A stretch of 64,000 nucleotides of DNA from an uncultured Bacteroides sp. (lineage in GTDB: Bacteria; Bacteroidota; Bacteroidia; Bacteroidales; Bacteroidaceae): contig CAUEFX010000010.1 of the NCBI GenBank assembly GCA_958477465.1, forward strand, positions 1 to 64,000, given 5' to 3'. The translations under genes and the position numbers were made by a program. Shown here one piece after another: positions 36,427-45,666 of this stretch. The stretch's first letter is position 1, and each line of letters begins with the position of its first letter. A model generated the notes under the pieces. That model searched no databases. It was not told where the DNA came from and worked only from the letters and a program-made list of their open reading frames with translations.

Positions 36427-36572
36427 TTTGAATTTTAATAGGTTTGCACTATATTTGCGCATCTTGAAAAAACACTTTGTTTCTCGTAGAGGAACGACTC
36501 GTTCCTCTACGAGGAACCATAAGAGTCTCTACGGGGAAAGTGTTTTCTTCCTTGTCGGGGTCGCTTTTTTCA
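36427..36572 (+). ncRNA. Candidate structured non-coding RNA with its own promoter
   Basis: A textbook Bacteroides promoter (TTTG at 36427-36430, 19-bp spacer, TATATTTG at 36450-36457) would start transcription near 36464. The transcript begins with an outer stem AAAACACTTT (36469-36478) / AAAGTGTTTT (36537-36546) enclosing a 15-bp palindrome CTCGTAGAGGAACGA / TCGTTCCTCTACGAG (36483-36497 and 36499-36513) and a further partial copy (GTCTCTACG). A T run follows at about 36567. No ORF here has family support. It may be a small RNA, or a cruciform-forming site near the ICE junction. Confidence 0.5.
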
Positions 36573-36866
36573 CTAACAACAGTCGAATTTCAAACTGTTT
36601 TGAAATGGAATAAAGGAGGATATGCGCATGTTTTGAAGATAAATTGCAATCAATATACGGAAATAGCAATCTTTCCTATTGTCAATCATTTATATTGATA
36701 GCTTTTTGGAATGCCTAATATGAAAATGCCGGAGCTTTTTTGCATCAACCCGATCTCTTGCTTTAATTAAGAGATACAGCACTGGATTAAAATATCATAT
36801 TGACATTTTGAATCTGTGCTGCATCTGTCAGACGTAGTCCGAACTTGATGACATGATTGGAATCTG
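36573..36866. other. AT-rich intergenic region, probable ICE/chromosome junction zone
   Basis: No gene or RNA recognised. The right attachment site should lie somewhere between the integrase start and 36866, but without the left end no direct repeat can be assigned. Confidence 0.4.
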
Positions 36867-37484
36867 TTATCTGTGTATCATATTTTTGGTAATACTTACA
36901 CTTTGACGGACATAGAGTGTGTCATCTTTTATAAGACGAACGGCAAGTTCGACAACGGACGGGATGGTCGAAACGTACCCTTTCGCCTGTTCGCCTTTGA
37001 ATGTCAGTGTGAAGTCATCCTTGTCTCCATCCTGCAAATATCCCGGTCGAAGTATCGTGTAATCTAAACTGCTGCCCTCTACAATATCTGCCGCTTTGCG
37101 ATTGGGGATTTGGTCGGGATTGTTTCTTACATTGTCCTCATCATCCATATATGTGGGAATTTCATCATAGATTCCTACAGCTCCCATAAAAATAAGGCGG
37201 CGTAAACCGGTTTCCTTCATGGCTGATATTGTATTTTCAATGATAACGGGCAAGTCATCGCCTGATATGGCGCAATACACAACATGGCAACCCCGCATCA
37301 CTTGTTGTAAATCTTCCGGTTTCATGGCATCACAATCAACGATGTGACATTGCTCACTCTCGTGATAGCAGGTGGAAACATGGCGGGATACAAGTGTCAA
37401 ATGACAGTCTTTATCATTACTCAACCTCTTGACAAGAGCTTTCCCGAATGTTCCGGATGCTCCTAAAATCAGTATTCTTTTCAT
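36867..37484 (-). CDS. NAD(P)-binding Rossmann-fold protein (NmrA/SDR-like)
   Basis: A 205-residue atypical short-chain dehydrogenase-like protein. The N-terminal nucleotide-binding motif is ILGASGTFGKALVKRL (GxxGxxG). The segments VVYCAISGDDLP, LIFMGAVGIYDE and LDYTILRPGYLQDGD follow the NAD(P)H-binding (NmrA-like) pattern; a catalytic Tyr-x-x-x-Lys is not present, so it may be a sensor or an oxidoreductase with another mechanism. It diverges from an AraC-type regulator gene 119 bp away, which probably controls it. It ends in TAA. Confidence 0.85.
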   Translation of the reverse strand: MKRILILGASGTFGKALVKRLSNDKDCHLTLVSRHVSTCYHESEQCHIVDCDAMKPEDLQQVMRGCHVVYCAISGDDLPVIIENTISAMKETGLRRLIFMGAVGIYDEIPTYMDDEDNVRNNPDQIPNRKAADIVEGSSLDYTILRPGYLQDGDKDDFTLTFKGEQAKGYVSTIPSVVELAVRLIKDDTLYVRQSVSITKNMIHR

Positions 37485-37587
37485 TGTCTTATCTGTTTTT
37501 AATGCAAAATTACAGGCTTACGATTAAAGAGACCGTAGGGAAATACTGAAATAGAAGCCAATTTTACTGATAGTTGAAATAATTGGT

Positions 37588-37595
37588 TATTTTTG
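37588..37595 (+). promoter_or_regulatory. -7 box directly upstream of the AraC-family gene
   Basis: TATTTTTG matches TAnnTTTG exactly and ends only 8 bases before the ATG at 37604, which predicts a very short or absent 5' leader. No clear -33 TTTG is seen. Confidence 0.5.
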
Positions 37596-37603
37596 TACCT
37601 GCG

Positions 37604-38512
37604 ATGGTACTGAATTATGATATAGAGGTGAAAAATGTACACGACTACAATGAATTTGTGGGCGTAGAGGGATTGCATCCTCATGTCAGTGTAATTCATT
37701 ACGATGAATTACCACCTATCCGGCATTGCCGCACGTTATGGGGCGTGTATGGGCTGTTTCTTTTGGACGATGATTCGGAGAGGCTCGGCTATGGTTCGGG
37801 AACATACGATTACTCCATTGGAAGCATTGTATGTGTTTCTCCGTCCCAAATCGGCGGCGTGGCAGATGACGGTACTACCTTTCAGCGCAAAGGATGGGCA
37901 TTGCTGTTCAGTCCGGAACTGTTTCATGGTACGGATTACGAGAAAAAGTTGCTTCGTGCGGAGTTTTTCCATTACCACGTGAACAAGGCTCTTTTCATCA
38001 CTGCCTCTGAACAGCAGGATTGTGAAACTCTTCTCCGAATGCTCCGGCAGGAATTGGCGGAATACAAGCGTGAGGATGTAGTGGTGAAACTGATAGAATT
38101 GATACTTGCTTATTGCTCGTCTTTCTTCAACAGGCAGTATCCGATAGAGAGTGGAGGCAAATGCAATCACATTGTCAGCAGGTTGGAACATCTGTTGGAT
38201 GATTACTACACAACGGGAGAACAGTTCTCCAAAGGATTGCCTACAGTTCGGTTTTGCGCAGATTGTCTGTGTGTCGCCCCCAATTATCTCGGTGATCTGA
38301 TCCGACAGGAAACTGGGGATTCTGCAAACCACTTTATTGGTCGCAATGTCATTCGCCGGGCTAAAAATTTGTTGCTATCCGGCAAATCGGTTACGGAAAC
38401 CTCCTATGAACTCGGATTTGATTTCCCATCACATTTAAGCCGTCTTTTCAATCGTTTGGAAGGGATTACTCCATCTGTGTATGTAAGGAAATGTAACTTG
38501 AAAAAAGAATGA
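37604..38512 (+). CDS. AraC-family transcriptional regulator
   Basis: 302 residues. The N-terminal cupin-like sensing domain covers about residues 1-170 (LPPIRHCRTLWGVYGLFLLDD; GSIVCVSPSQIGG). Two C-terminal helix-turn-helix units follow at about residues 205-300: FCADCLCVAPNYLGDLIRQETGD and TETSYELGFDFPSHLSRLFNRLEGITPSVY. The start at 37604 is chosen over 37583 because MVLNYDIEVKN directly follows the promoter box. It is divergent from the NAD(P)-binding protein gene, a common regulator/target arrangement. The stop is TGA. Confidence 0.92.
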   Translation: MVLNYDIEVKNVHDYNEFVGVEGLHPHVSVIHYDELPPIRHCRTLWGVYGLFLLDDDSERLGYGSGTYDYSIGSIVCVSPSQIGGVADDGTTFQRKGWALLFSPELFHGTDYEKKLLRAEFFHYHVNKALFITASEQQDCETLLRMLRQELAEYKREDVVVKLIELILAYCSSFFNRQYPIESGGKCNHIVSRLEHLLDDYYTTGEQFSKGLPTVRFCADCLCVAPNYLGDLIRQETGDSANHFIGRNVIRRAKNLLLSGKSVTETSYELGFDFPSHLSRLFNRLEGITPSVYVRKCNLKKE

Positions 38513-38544
38513 ATAGAAGGGGAGCTAAAGCCCCTTTGTAACAA

Positions 38545-38591
38545 AATCACCCCTGCTACAGACTGTTTTGACATCTGTGACAGGGGTGATT
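38545..38591. terminator. Bidirectional terminator between araC-type gene and LRR gene
   Basis: AATCACCCCTG (38545-38555) and CAGGGGTGATT (38581-38591) form a perfect 11-bp stem. Hairpins with the same core occur at 47432 and 60691, so this looks like a recurrent terminator type of the host. Confidence 0.8.
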
Positions 38592-38621
38592 GTGGCTTTG
38601 GTATTTTATATACTAAGTTGA

Positions 38622-41600
38622 TTATCTTTTATCAACCAAAGATTTTATATATACCTTGGATACCTCGACTGTACCATCCTCATAAATGGTCTTAATAATA
38701 TTGAAGCCGGATACGGGGCGTGGCAATACTGTACCGTTTAGAGAATAATACTCTTTTCTAAGAACTCTTTTTTCAGAAGTTTGGTCTTTTATGCCGACAC
38801 CGCTATCTGCTACATTGAATGTAATATTCAAAACAGATTCAGAGGTGGTTATTACCAATGTGTATTTACCGGCAGCGAGTTCTTCTCCCTCTCTGTTCAG
38901 AGTCAGTACATTCTCTGCGTATGATGTGTTCAGCACTTGGTCTTTCACCGGTTCATCCTCCAGTTTCAATGCCACAGAGACGTTGTCCTCTTCTACGATA
39001 TTACGGTTGAATGTGACAGTGAATGTTTTCGTATCTCTGTCGATGTCAGCCTCTTCTCCATTGCCGAAGTCCATAGCCGGTGTAGTAGATACGATCTCCA
39101 GTTCCGGTAACCACGGTTTCACATTGAATGTAATGTTCAAAACTGATTCGGAAGTGGTTACTACCAATGTGTATTTACCTCCCGGCAGTCTTTCTCCCTC
39201 TCTGCTCAGAGTCAGTACATTTTCAGTATATGATGCGTTCAGCACCTGGTCTTTCACCGGTTCGCCTTCTTGTTTCAATGCCACAGAGACGTTGTCCTCT
39301 TCTACGATATTACGGTTGAATGTGACAGTGAATGTTTTTGTATCCCTGTCGATGTCAGCTTCTTCTCCATTACCGAAGTCCATAGCCGGTGTGGTGGATA
39401 CAATCTCCAGGTCAGGAAGCCAGGTAGAGATGACAAAGTTCTTCCAATAGTTCGCTTCTTTATAATCATCGACCAATGCTTCCGGAACAAAGATTTTGCA
39501 GGTTGCCGGCACATTGGTAAATGTGTTGCTGCTTGCCGTCGGTACGGATTGGGATTTGATATAAATACTTTCCAGAGCAGAGCAACCATTGAATGTATAG
39601 GTTGCTACAGAGGTGATTATACCTTTTGCCACTACTTTTTTCAAAAGAGAAGCATTACGGAATAAATTGGTTTCAAGTTTGGTGATACCGCTTCCTAAGA
39701 TAACTTCTTCCAAAGCAGAACAGCCGTAGAAAGCCGAACCTCCTAAAGAGGTAATATTGTCGGGGAGCACAACGGACGTCAACCCTTTACAGCCATAAAA
39801 TGCACTTGTACCAATGGTGGTAATGGCTTTTGTCAGAGGGATTTCTTTTAGCTTCTGGCAATTATAAAAGACGGAATTGCCTATGCTTTTGATATTTTCT
39901 GAAAGCTCTACAGCCTGCAGACTGCTGCATCCGTAGAATAGATAATTCGGCAATGCAGTCATTCCCGAGCCTATCTTGGCATGAGTGATTCCGGTGCAAT
40001 TCTGGAATACATAAGTTCCCAGTGAGGTAATCTGGTCCGGTATTTCTATCGATGTCAGTTTTTTACATTCTTTAAATGCGTAATTATCAATTTTAGTGAT
40101 GTTGGCAGTTAAAGGAAGCGCAGTCAAAGAGGTTCCGGCAAACGCATATTGCCCGATAAAGGTAATGTTCTCCGGCAAAACAACGGTTGCTAAATTGGAG
40201 CAATTGTTGAAAGTGTTATTAGGAACACGGGAGATTCCGGTGCCGAATGTGGCAGATAAAAGTCCTGTACAACCGTCGAAGATACCGGTACCCATGCTGG
40301 CTACACTGTTGGGAATTGTTACTGACGTAATAGCCTTACAGCTTTTGAATGCCCCATTGTTTAATGCTGTGATGTTGTTGTTTAGCGGTATGTCTTTTAA
40401 TACAGTACATGAAGCGAATGCGCTTGCCCCTATGGTTGTTACTGAAGGACATTCGATGCTGCTTAGCTGTGAACAGGAATTGAAGGTATAATCTTCAATT
40501 TTGGTGATACCGGTTCCGAGAACTGCCGAACTTAGATTCTTACAGTTGCTGAACGCATAGCTGCCCAGGCTGGTAACACTGTTCGGTATATTCAGCGTTT
40601 TTACAGAAACCCCATAAAATGCCCGGCTACCGATTTTTTGCAGGCCGTTATTGAATTCGATGCTGCTTAACGGACAATAGTAGAAAGCCCAATCACCGAT
40701 GACCTTGGTTGTAGAGGGCAAGGTGAGCGAGGGCAGTTGTGTGTTTGAGAATGCCCGGTCACCGATTGTCTCAATGGATGAACCGAATGTGACAGCAGCC
40801 AATTTTTTACAATCGGAGAAAGCATAATTACCGATGGAGACAAGTCCGTTTCCTAATGAAACAGATGTCAGGGCTTCGCACTTGTTGAACGCATAGTTGC
40901 CGAGAGCAGTCACTTTATCAGGTATTTCCAGTGTGTTTATTTTGGTACATCCGTCAAAAGCATAGTTTCCGATACTCATTGATGATGATTCTAATACAGA
41001 CAGATTCGATTCACCGTTTTCAAAAGTAACGGTAGCAAGTTCTGTACATCCCGAGAAAGCATAGTCTCCTATCGAAGTAAGAGTCTTGGGGAAAGTGATG
41101 GAAGTTAATGCCGTACATCCGTTGAACGCAGCGTCTCCGATAGAACTGATTTGACCCAATTCTACATTGGTTAAGGATGAACATCCGTTGAATGAACGGG
41201 TTCCAACGTTTTGAATGGCAGATGGCAATACGATATTTTTCAAAGCGCTACATCCCAAGAAAGTGGAATCGCCCAGCTCTGTTATTGATTTTCCTAACGT
41301 GACGGAAGCCAGTTTCCCGCAACCCTTAAATGTCAAAGAACCGACGGTCTCTACATTGTCGGGGAGAGTGATGTCTGCCAGTACCGCACAATTTTCGAAG
41401 GCTGCCCGCCCGATACTTTTTAATTTTTTATTTATCGTGATGGATGTGAGGGCAGAGCATCCGCTAAAGGCTTCAGCGCCTATATACTCTACTTCATCAG
41501 GTAATATCATTGAGGACAATGCCGTACAACCTTCAAAAGCCTTGTCTCCTAAAGTGGTCAGATGGTCCGGAAGGAGTATGGACGTTAATTTCTTACATCC

Positions 41601-42698
41601 CTTGAAAGCCATGTTGTCGATGCCTGTGACGGAATAATCATTGCCGTTGAGATTGATGGTGGAAGGAATGACCAGCGTTCCGGAATAGGCTGTGTACGAC
41701 TCATCGTAAGCAACTGTTACGGTATTGGGCTCGCTGCCGGGGATAGTGGTTATGTCTTTATTTCCCACAGTTAGAGTTACGGTGTCAGTGGAGATTTCAT
41801 CAAGGATATTCTTGACGATACAATAGTAAGAACCTGCATCTTCAACTGTCACTGACGGAATGGTATAGTGAGGGGCTTTTGCATCAGGTATTGCCACTTC
41901 GTTTTTATACCATTGAAATACAAGCGTATCTCCTTTGAATTCGGGAGCGAAAGTGGCGGATTCACCCGGTGAAACAACCAGGCTTTCCGGCTGGACTTTT
42001 ACCGATGGTGCCGTAGGACCGTTTTTAGCGGCAGGAGCCAGCTCTTTCCATGGTTGAGACTGCATGCCAATGGCAAAATTCCATCCGTCCCAACAGCCGT
42101 TTGCTAATTTTCTTCCTGTAGCTCCTACGCCACTGTAGCCCCAAGTACCTTCATCCGAACTTTTTAGCCAATAAGACCAATATCCTTGATACCAGCCCGA
42201 TTGCCAATAATCTTCCGGATCGAGACAGGTGTAACCGTCATATCCGTAACTTCCGGTGAATATGACACCTTCTTCATTCGGATAGAATATGGTTCCGTCT
42301 TTTTGAACGGCAAAGTCACCGCTTTTGTTGACATCATATCCGAAACCAGCAATTGTGGAACCGTATGCTGTTCCTGTTTCTGTCATACAGAAGAAACGTG
42401 GATCGGCAGCTGCAATATCTCTGATCATTTTCTCTCCTGTTGCTTCACCATCCCAACGATATCCCCATACTAAAGCATTCGTTTCATTGTCTGCATTCCA
42501 TTGGATGACCAATGCGGCTTTATTTGCACCTTCACCGGTCCAGTTCTCAATCATTTCCATAGTAAAAGTACCTTCGGCAATAGCTCTCATCGGTACTAAC
42601 TGTTTGGCGGTAGGGTGAGGTTGACCCTGTACTGAAATCTGGGCAGAGACCTGCCATGTGACAAACAGTAAAAGAAGTAAAGAGTAAATTTTTCTCAT
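38622..42698 (-). CDS. BspA-like leucine-rich-repeat surface protein under cobalamin riboswitch
   Basis: 1358 residues. A signal peptide (RKIYSLLLLLFVTWQVSAQ) is followed by a Trp/Tyr-rich domain (about residues 45-230; LVIQWNADNETNALVWGYRW, YWQSGWYQGYWSYW), an Ig-like domain (about 232-312; VVSPGESATFAPEF, AGSYYCIVKN), then some 30 BspA/TpLRR-type leucine-rich repeats (AFxGCxxLxSIxLPxxx pattern, about 330-1120), two nearly identical repeats of about 102 residues each, and a short C-terminal tail. The protein is exported and probably surface-exposed. The upstream cobalamin riboswitch implies repression by vitamin B12, so a role in corrinoid capture is a reasonable inference; the LRR family otherwise is linked to adhesion. 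It ends in TAA. Confidence 0.88.
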   Translation of the reverse strand: MRKIYSLLLLLFVTWQVSAQISVQGQPHPTAKQLVPMRAIAEGTFTMEMIENWTGEGANKAALVIQWNADNETNALVWGYRWDGEATGEKMIRDIAAADPRFFCMTETGTAYGSTIAGFGYDVNKSGDFAVQKDGTIFYPNEEGVIFTGSYGYDGYTCLDPEDYWQSGWYQGYWSYWLKSSDEGTWGYSGVGATGRKLANGCWDGWNFAIGMQSQPWKELAPAAKNGPTAPSVKVQPESLVVSPGESATFAPEFKGDTLVFQWYKNEVAIPDAKAPHYTIPSVTVEDAGSYYCIVKNILDEISTDTVTLTVGNKDITTIPGSEPNTVTVAYDESYTAYSGTLVIPSTINLNGNDYSVTGIDNMAFKGCKKLTSILLPDHLTTLGDKAFEGCTALSSMILPDEVEYIGAEAFSGCSALTSITINKKLKSIGRAAFENCAVLADITLPDNVETVGSLTFKGCGKLASVTLGKSITELGDSTFLGCSALKNIVLPSAIQNVGTRSFNGCSSLTNVELGQISSIGDAAFNGCTALTSITFPKTLTSIGDYAFSGCTELATVTFENGESNLSVLESSSMSIGNYAFDGCTKINTLEIPDKVTALGNYAFNKCEALTSVSLGNGLVSIGNYAFSDCKKLAAVTFGSSIETIGDRAFSNTQLPSLTLPSTTKVIGDWAFYYCPLSSIEFNNGLQKIGSRAFYGVSVKTLNIPNSVTSLGSYAFSNCKNLSSAVLGTGITKIEDYTFNSCSQLSSIECPSVTTIGASAFASCTVLKDIPLNNNITALNNGAFKSCKAITSVTIPNSVASMGTGIFDGCTGLLSATFGTGISRVPNNTFNNCSNLATVVLPENITFIGQYAFAGTSLTALPLTANITKIDNYAFKECKKLTSIEIPDQITSLGTYVFQNCTGITHAKIGSGMTALPNYLFYGCSSLQAVELSENIKSIGNSVFYNCQKLKEIPLTKAITTIGTSAFYGCKGLTSVVLPDNITSLGGSAFYGCSALEEVILGSGITKLETNLFRNASLLKKVVAKGIITSVATYTFNGCSALESIYIKSQSVPTASSNTFTNVPATCKIFVPEALVDDYKEANYWKNFVISTWLPDLEIVSTTPAMDFGNGEEADIDRDTKTFTVTFNRNIVEEDNVSVALKQEGEPVKDQVLNASYTENVLTLSREGERLPGGKYTLVVTTSESVLNITFNVKPWLPELEIVSTTPAMDFGNGEEADIDRDTKTFTVTFNRNIVEEDNVSVALKLEDEPVKDQVLNTSYAENVLTLNREGEELAAGKYTLVITTSESVLNITFNVADSGVGIKDQTSEKRVLRKEYYSLNGTVLPRPVSGFNIIKTIYEDGTVEVSKVYIKSLVDKR
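38811..39422 (-). repeat. Two near-identical 306-bp repeats within the LRR gene
   Basis: The segment encoding LEIVSTTPAMDFGNGEEADI through SESVLNITFNV occurs twice in tandem with a period of about 306 bp (102 codons). Amino-acid differences are few (for example KQEGEPVKD versus KLEDEPVKD), so the duplication is recent or kept alike by gene conversion. Boundaries are approximate. Confidence 0.85.
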
Positions 42699-43059
42699 TT
42701 TGTCATAGTTTAAATATTAAAATAAAAATGTTTCTTTTATTCGATGCTTACCTGGCGTAAGACTTGTTGCATGGATTATAATCTTAGAAAAATGATATTC
42801 CGGTTATTTGTCGACTTGATCGTACCCCATGAGGTTTTGTTGCTTTGTGCCCCTAAAGGCAAAAGCAAACGATACCTCTCTGCTACACGTAGGAGATGTT
42901 GAAATGTTTTTTTCCTCATAATATATCTATTTGACAGTTACTTTTCCATCAAATAGCCTCAAAGAGTACCAATATGTATGAATAACCTTTTCTGTACACA
43001 ATTTCTTGTGTACAAATCTGTGGATTCATAGCTCGTCCTCGAAAGCTATTGAACATGTT

Positions 43060-43257
43060 GCATGGCAGGTCTTCTGACTCGTTTCCGTGAATGAACGCCT
43101 TCCCGATCGGCTTAGAAGCCTTTCAGTGGCATGAGGTAGTGTTCACCACGTTTTTATGAAACATACAGCAACGGGACTGTTCAGGATTCTCACCTGATTC
43201 CCTTTTAATCATCTTTCCGTATCTTTGGAAAAGATGAACCAATGCGTGGCAAAGTTA
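43060..43257 (-). promoter_or_regulatory. Cobalamin (B12) riboswitch with promoter
   Basis: On the minus strand the conserved core elements are in order: AGGGAATCAGGTGAGAATCC, CAGTCCCGTTGCTGTA, GCCACTG (complement of 43124-43130), GGGAAGGCG and the B12 box GTCAGAAGACCTGCC (complement near 43065-43079). A perfect -7 box TAACTTTG (complement of 43250-43257) precedes it, so transcription starts right at the aptamer. The next gene, 360 bases downstream on the same strand, is the LRR surface protein. The long leader between aptamer and ATG (42699-43059) holds no recognised gene. Confidence 0.93.
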
Positions 43258-43359
43258 GAAATTTATTAGTAATAGAAAGGAGGGATACCGCTCTTTTTTT
43301 ATATAGTCCGCTAAAAAATGAATCGGATACCGCTTTTTATTGATTGGAAACTGTTCGTT

Positions 43360-45666
43360 TTACTTATAAATAATTAGTTCTTCATCCCTATTGGCATGAT
43401 AAACAGTGTCATATATAAGTATGCTCAGTTCATCCCCCTCTGTCATGGAGATTTTTATTTCGTCTTTTCCGATCTCTACCTGTAGTGCACGTCCGCGGAA
43501 ATTTATTTTGAAAGTGTATTTGTTCCACTTATCGGGAATGATGGGGTGAAAGCAAAGCATATTGTTTTTTACTTGCATTCCGGAGAATCCGTGAACGATG
43601 GCAAGCCAGCTTCCTGCCATGCTGGTGATGTGCAGTCCTTGGTTGAGCTCATTGTTGTAGTCATCGAGGTCCAGCCGGGTCGCATGAAGAAAGAGGTCGT
43701 AAGCCTTGCTGATGTCGCCTATCCGTGAAGCTAAGATAGAGTGCACATAGGGAGACAATGAAGACTCATGCAGTGTACGTGGCTCATAAAACCGGAAGTT
43801 GCGGCGTACGGTTTCATCGTCAAAATTATTGTAGTACAGATACAATCCCAGTAAAACATCGCTTTGCTTGATATAGCATGAACGTAAGATGCGATCCCAT
43901 GACCAGTGCTGGTTGATGGGGCGCTCTTCCATCGGAATGTCATCTATGGTTTTCAGCTCTTTGTCGAGATAGCCGTCGTTCTGTACGAATATACCCAATA
44001 CTTCGTCTTCCGGCAGGTACATTCTGTCTATGATTTCCTGCCAATAAGAACTTTCGGTATCTTGAAAACCGGTGATTCTGCAGACGCGTGTGTACTCGTC
44101 GGGGTATTGATGAGCTACCAGTTCCAAAGATTCTATGGTAGATTTCAGAGTCTGTACACACGAATAGTTGGTGTACCAGTTATTATCTACATTGTTTTCG
44201 TATTCATTGGGGCCGGTGACACCCAGTATCACATATTTTTGTTTCGGTTGTGAGAAAGAGACGCGCTGGCTCCAGAATCGGGAGATGGCTATCATTATTT
44301 CCAGTCCGTAGCGGGCGATGAAGTCGTTGTGTCCCGTCATCACTGCGTATTGTATGATTCCGTGAACGATGATGTTGTTGCGATGTATCTCCTCGAAGGT
44401 GATTTCCCATTCGTTATGGCACTCTTCTCCGTTGGAAGTTACCATGGGATAGAGGGCCGCTTCATTTTTGAGCCCCAGTTTCCGGGCATTCCCTATCGCT
44501 TTCGGGAGTTGGTTGTAGCGGTAGAGCAGGAGGTTTCTGGCTGTCTCTTTCGAACTGGCCAGCAGGAAGAAGGGGATACAGCAAAGTTCCGTATTCCATT
44601 GTGTATTTCCTCCGTATTTTTCACCGGTGAATCCTTTGGGGCCGATGTTAAGGCGTGGGTCGTCTCCACGGTAGCTCTGATTGAGTTGGAAGATATTGAA
44701 TCGGATACCTTGTTGTGCTTCGGGGTCTCCGTCGATGGTGACATCCATTTCGTCCCAGATATTTTGCCACACTTCCCGATGGTCTTGCACGAGCTTTTCC
44801 CATCCCCGGTTCTTGGCGTTTCTACTTTCGGCTACTGCTTGCTCCACAAGTTCCGAACGGTCATAATAGAGAGAGGAGAGGATAGCGGTATATTTGATAA
44901 GCGTGATCCGTTCGCCGGACTTTACATCGGCACCGGCACTAAATCCGGTCAGCTTTTCCTTTTCTATTTTTATGGGGCTGGCATTTATTTCTTTGCTGTT
45001 CTTGAAGAGTTGGTAAGTCAGGGCACAGCAGACTTGTGAGTCTTCCCGTTTGGTTTGCGTCCACAGATAGGCATACTCGTTGGTTGTTTCCGAGCGGAGT
45101 ATGTTCCACATCTTTTCATCGAAATTGGATGTCTCGTGTCTTACATCTCCATTGATATAGGGAACGATGGAAACCTTTCCTTCATAATTTACGGAAGTCA
45201 CGCTGTATTTGATGAGGCATAAGTTCTGATTGGCCATGCTGTTGATATGCTCCACGTGAATTTTCAGCGTGTTTCCTTTGGGAGAGGTCACCTCAAAGTC
45301 ACGATAGGAAATCCCCTCTTTCATGTCGAGTTTCCGTTCGAACTGTTCTATGTCCCATTGCGAAAGGTCCACCTCTTCATCGATCAGTCTCAGGTAGATT
45401 CCGCTCCAATCGGGAGCGTTCGGTATGCGTGAGAAGAAATGCGGATACCCGTTTTTCCACCAGCCCACTCTTGTCCGGTCCAAAAAGCTGATGCCTGCCA
45501 CATAAGAACCTTGCAGGCTGTCACTGCTATAAGTCTCTTCAAAATTTCCCCGTTGTCCGAATCTTCCGTTTCCTAAACTGAATATACTTTCCGAAGCACG
45601 CAGCTTATCAGCATGAAAGCCTTCTTCTATGATATTCCACTCGTCTGTCTTGAGAAATTTTTCCAT
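43360..45666 (-). CDS. GH65 glycoside phosphorylase (maltose phosphorylase-like)
   Basis: Phosphorolyses an alpha-linked disaccharide, probably maltose, to beta-glucose-1-phosphate and glucose. 768 residues from the ATG at 45666 (a GTG nine codons upstream, at 45693, is less likely). Family features are SIFSLGNGRFGQRGNFEE at the N-terminus, the central (alpha/alpha)6 barrel with TQWNTELCCIPFFLL, and GVTGPNEYENNVDNNWYTNY near residue 480 containing the catalytic Glu. It continues with GQMAGSW-like ITSMAGSWLAIVHGFSG and a C-terminal beta domain. Cytoplasmic (no signal). It matches the maltodextrin theme of the locus at 51-63 kb. It ends in TAA. Confidence 0.9.
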   Translation of the reverse strand: MEKFLKTDEWNIIEEGFHADKLRASESIFSLGNGRFGQRGNFEETYSSDSLQGSYVAGISFLDRTRVGWWKNGYPHFFSRIPNAPDWSGIYLRLIDEEVDLSQWDIEQFERKLDMKEGISYRDFEVTSPKGNTLKIHVEHINSMANQNLCLIKYSVTSVNYEGKVSIVPYINGDVRHETSNFDEKMWNILRSETTNEYAYLWTQTKREDSQVCCALTYQLFKNSKEINASPIKIEKEKLTGFSAGADVKSGERITLIKYTAILSSLYYDRSELVEQAVAESRNAKNRGWEKLVQDHREVWQNIWDEMDVTIDGDPEAQQGIRFNIFQLNQSYRGDDPRLNIGPKGFTGEKYGGNTQWNTELCCIPFFLLASSKETARNLLLYRYNQLPKAIGNARKLGLKNEAALYPMVTSNGEECHNEWEITFEEIHRNNIIVHGIIQYAVMTGHNDFIARYGLEIMIAISRFWSQRVSFSQPKQKYVILGVTGPNEYENNVDNNWYTNYSCVQTLKSTIESLELVAHQYPDEYTRVCRITGFQDTESSYWQEIIDRMYLPEDEVLGIFVQNDGYLDKELKTIDDIPMEERPINQHWSWDRILRSCYIKQSDVLLGLYLYYNNFDDETVRRNFRFYEPRTLHESSLSPYVHSILASRIGDISKAYDLFLHATRLDLDDYNNELNQGLHITSMAGSWLAIVHGFSGMQVKNNMLCFHPIIPDKWNKYTFKINFRGRALQVEIGKDEIKISMTEGDELSILIYDTVYHANRDEELIIYK

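Larger units (their letters stand above)
1..36560. mobile_element. Right-hand part of a CTnDOT-like integrative conjugative element (ICE)
   Basis: A tyrosine integrase, two excisionase-like HTH genes, a topoisomerase III, MobA/MobB/MobC-type mobilisation genes and the rteA-rteB-rteC cascade occur together, which is the gene set of CTnDOT-family Bacteroides ICEs. The integrase lies next to the right end; an ordinary NAD(P)-binding/AraC gene pair starts at 36867, so the right junction should lie between 36222 and about 36866. The end coordinate given is nominal. The left end and the mating-pore (tra) genes are not in the window. That the metabolic block at 1-9572 belongs to the element is inferred from its co-directional placement directly before rteA; no left boundary is visible to prove it. 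No tetQ or other resistance gene is seen. Confidence 0.75.

Noticed and set aside
36428..36698. Short overlapping + strand ORFs near the ICE right end
   Set aside because: They are translations of palindromic sequence and lack any protein-like features.
9573..36866. A suppressor tRNA-Trp(UCA) gene in the intergenic regions
   Set aside because: I looked for a UCA anticodon loop with a T-loop motif (GTTCGA-like) in the visible gaps and found no cloverleaf. It may lie outside the window; a tRNA scan would be decisive.
38791..39450. A + strand 219-codon ORF opposite the LRR gene
   Set aside because: It is the antisense shadow of the two 306-bp repeats; the minus strand encodes the conserved LRR protein.
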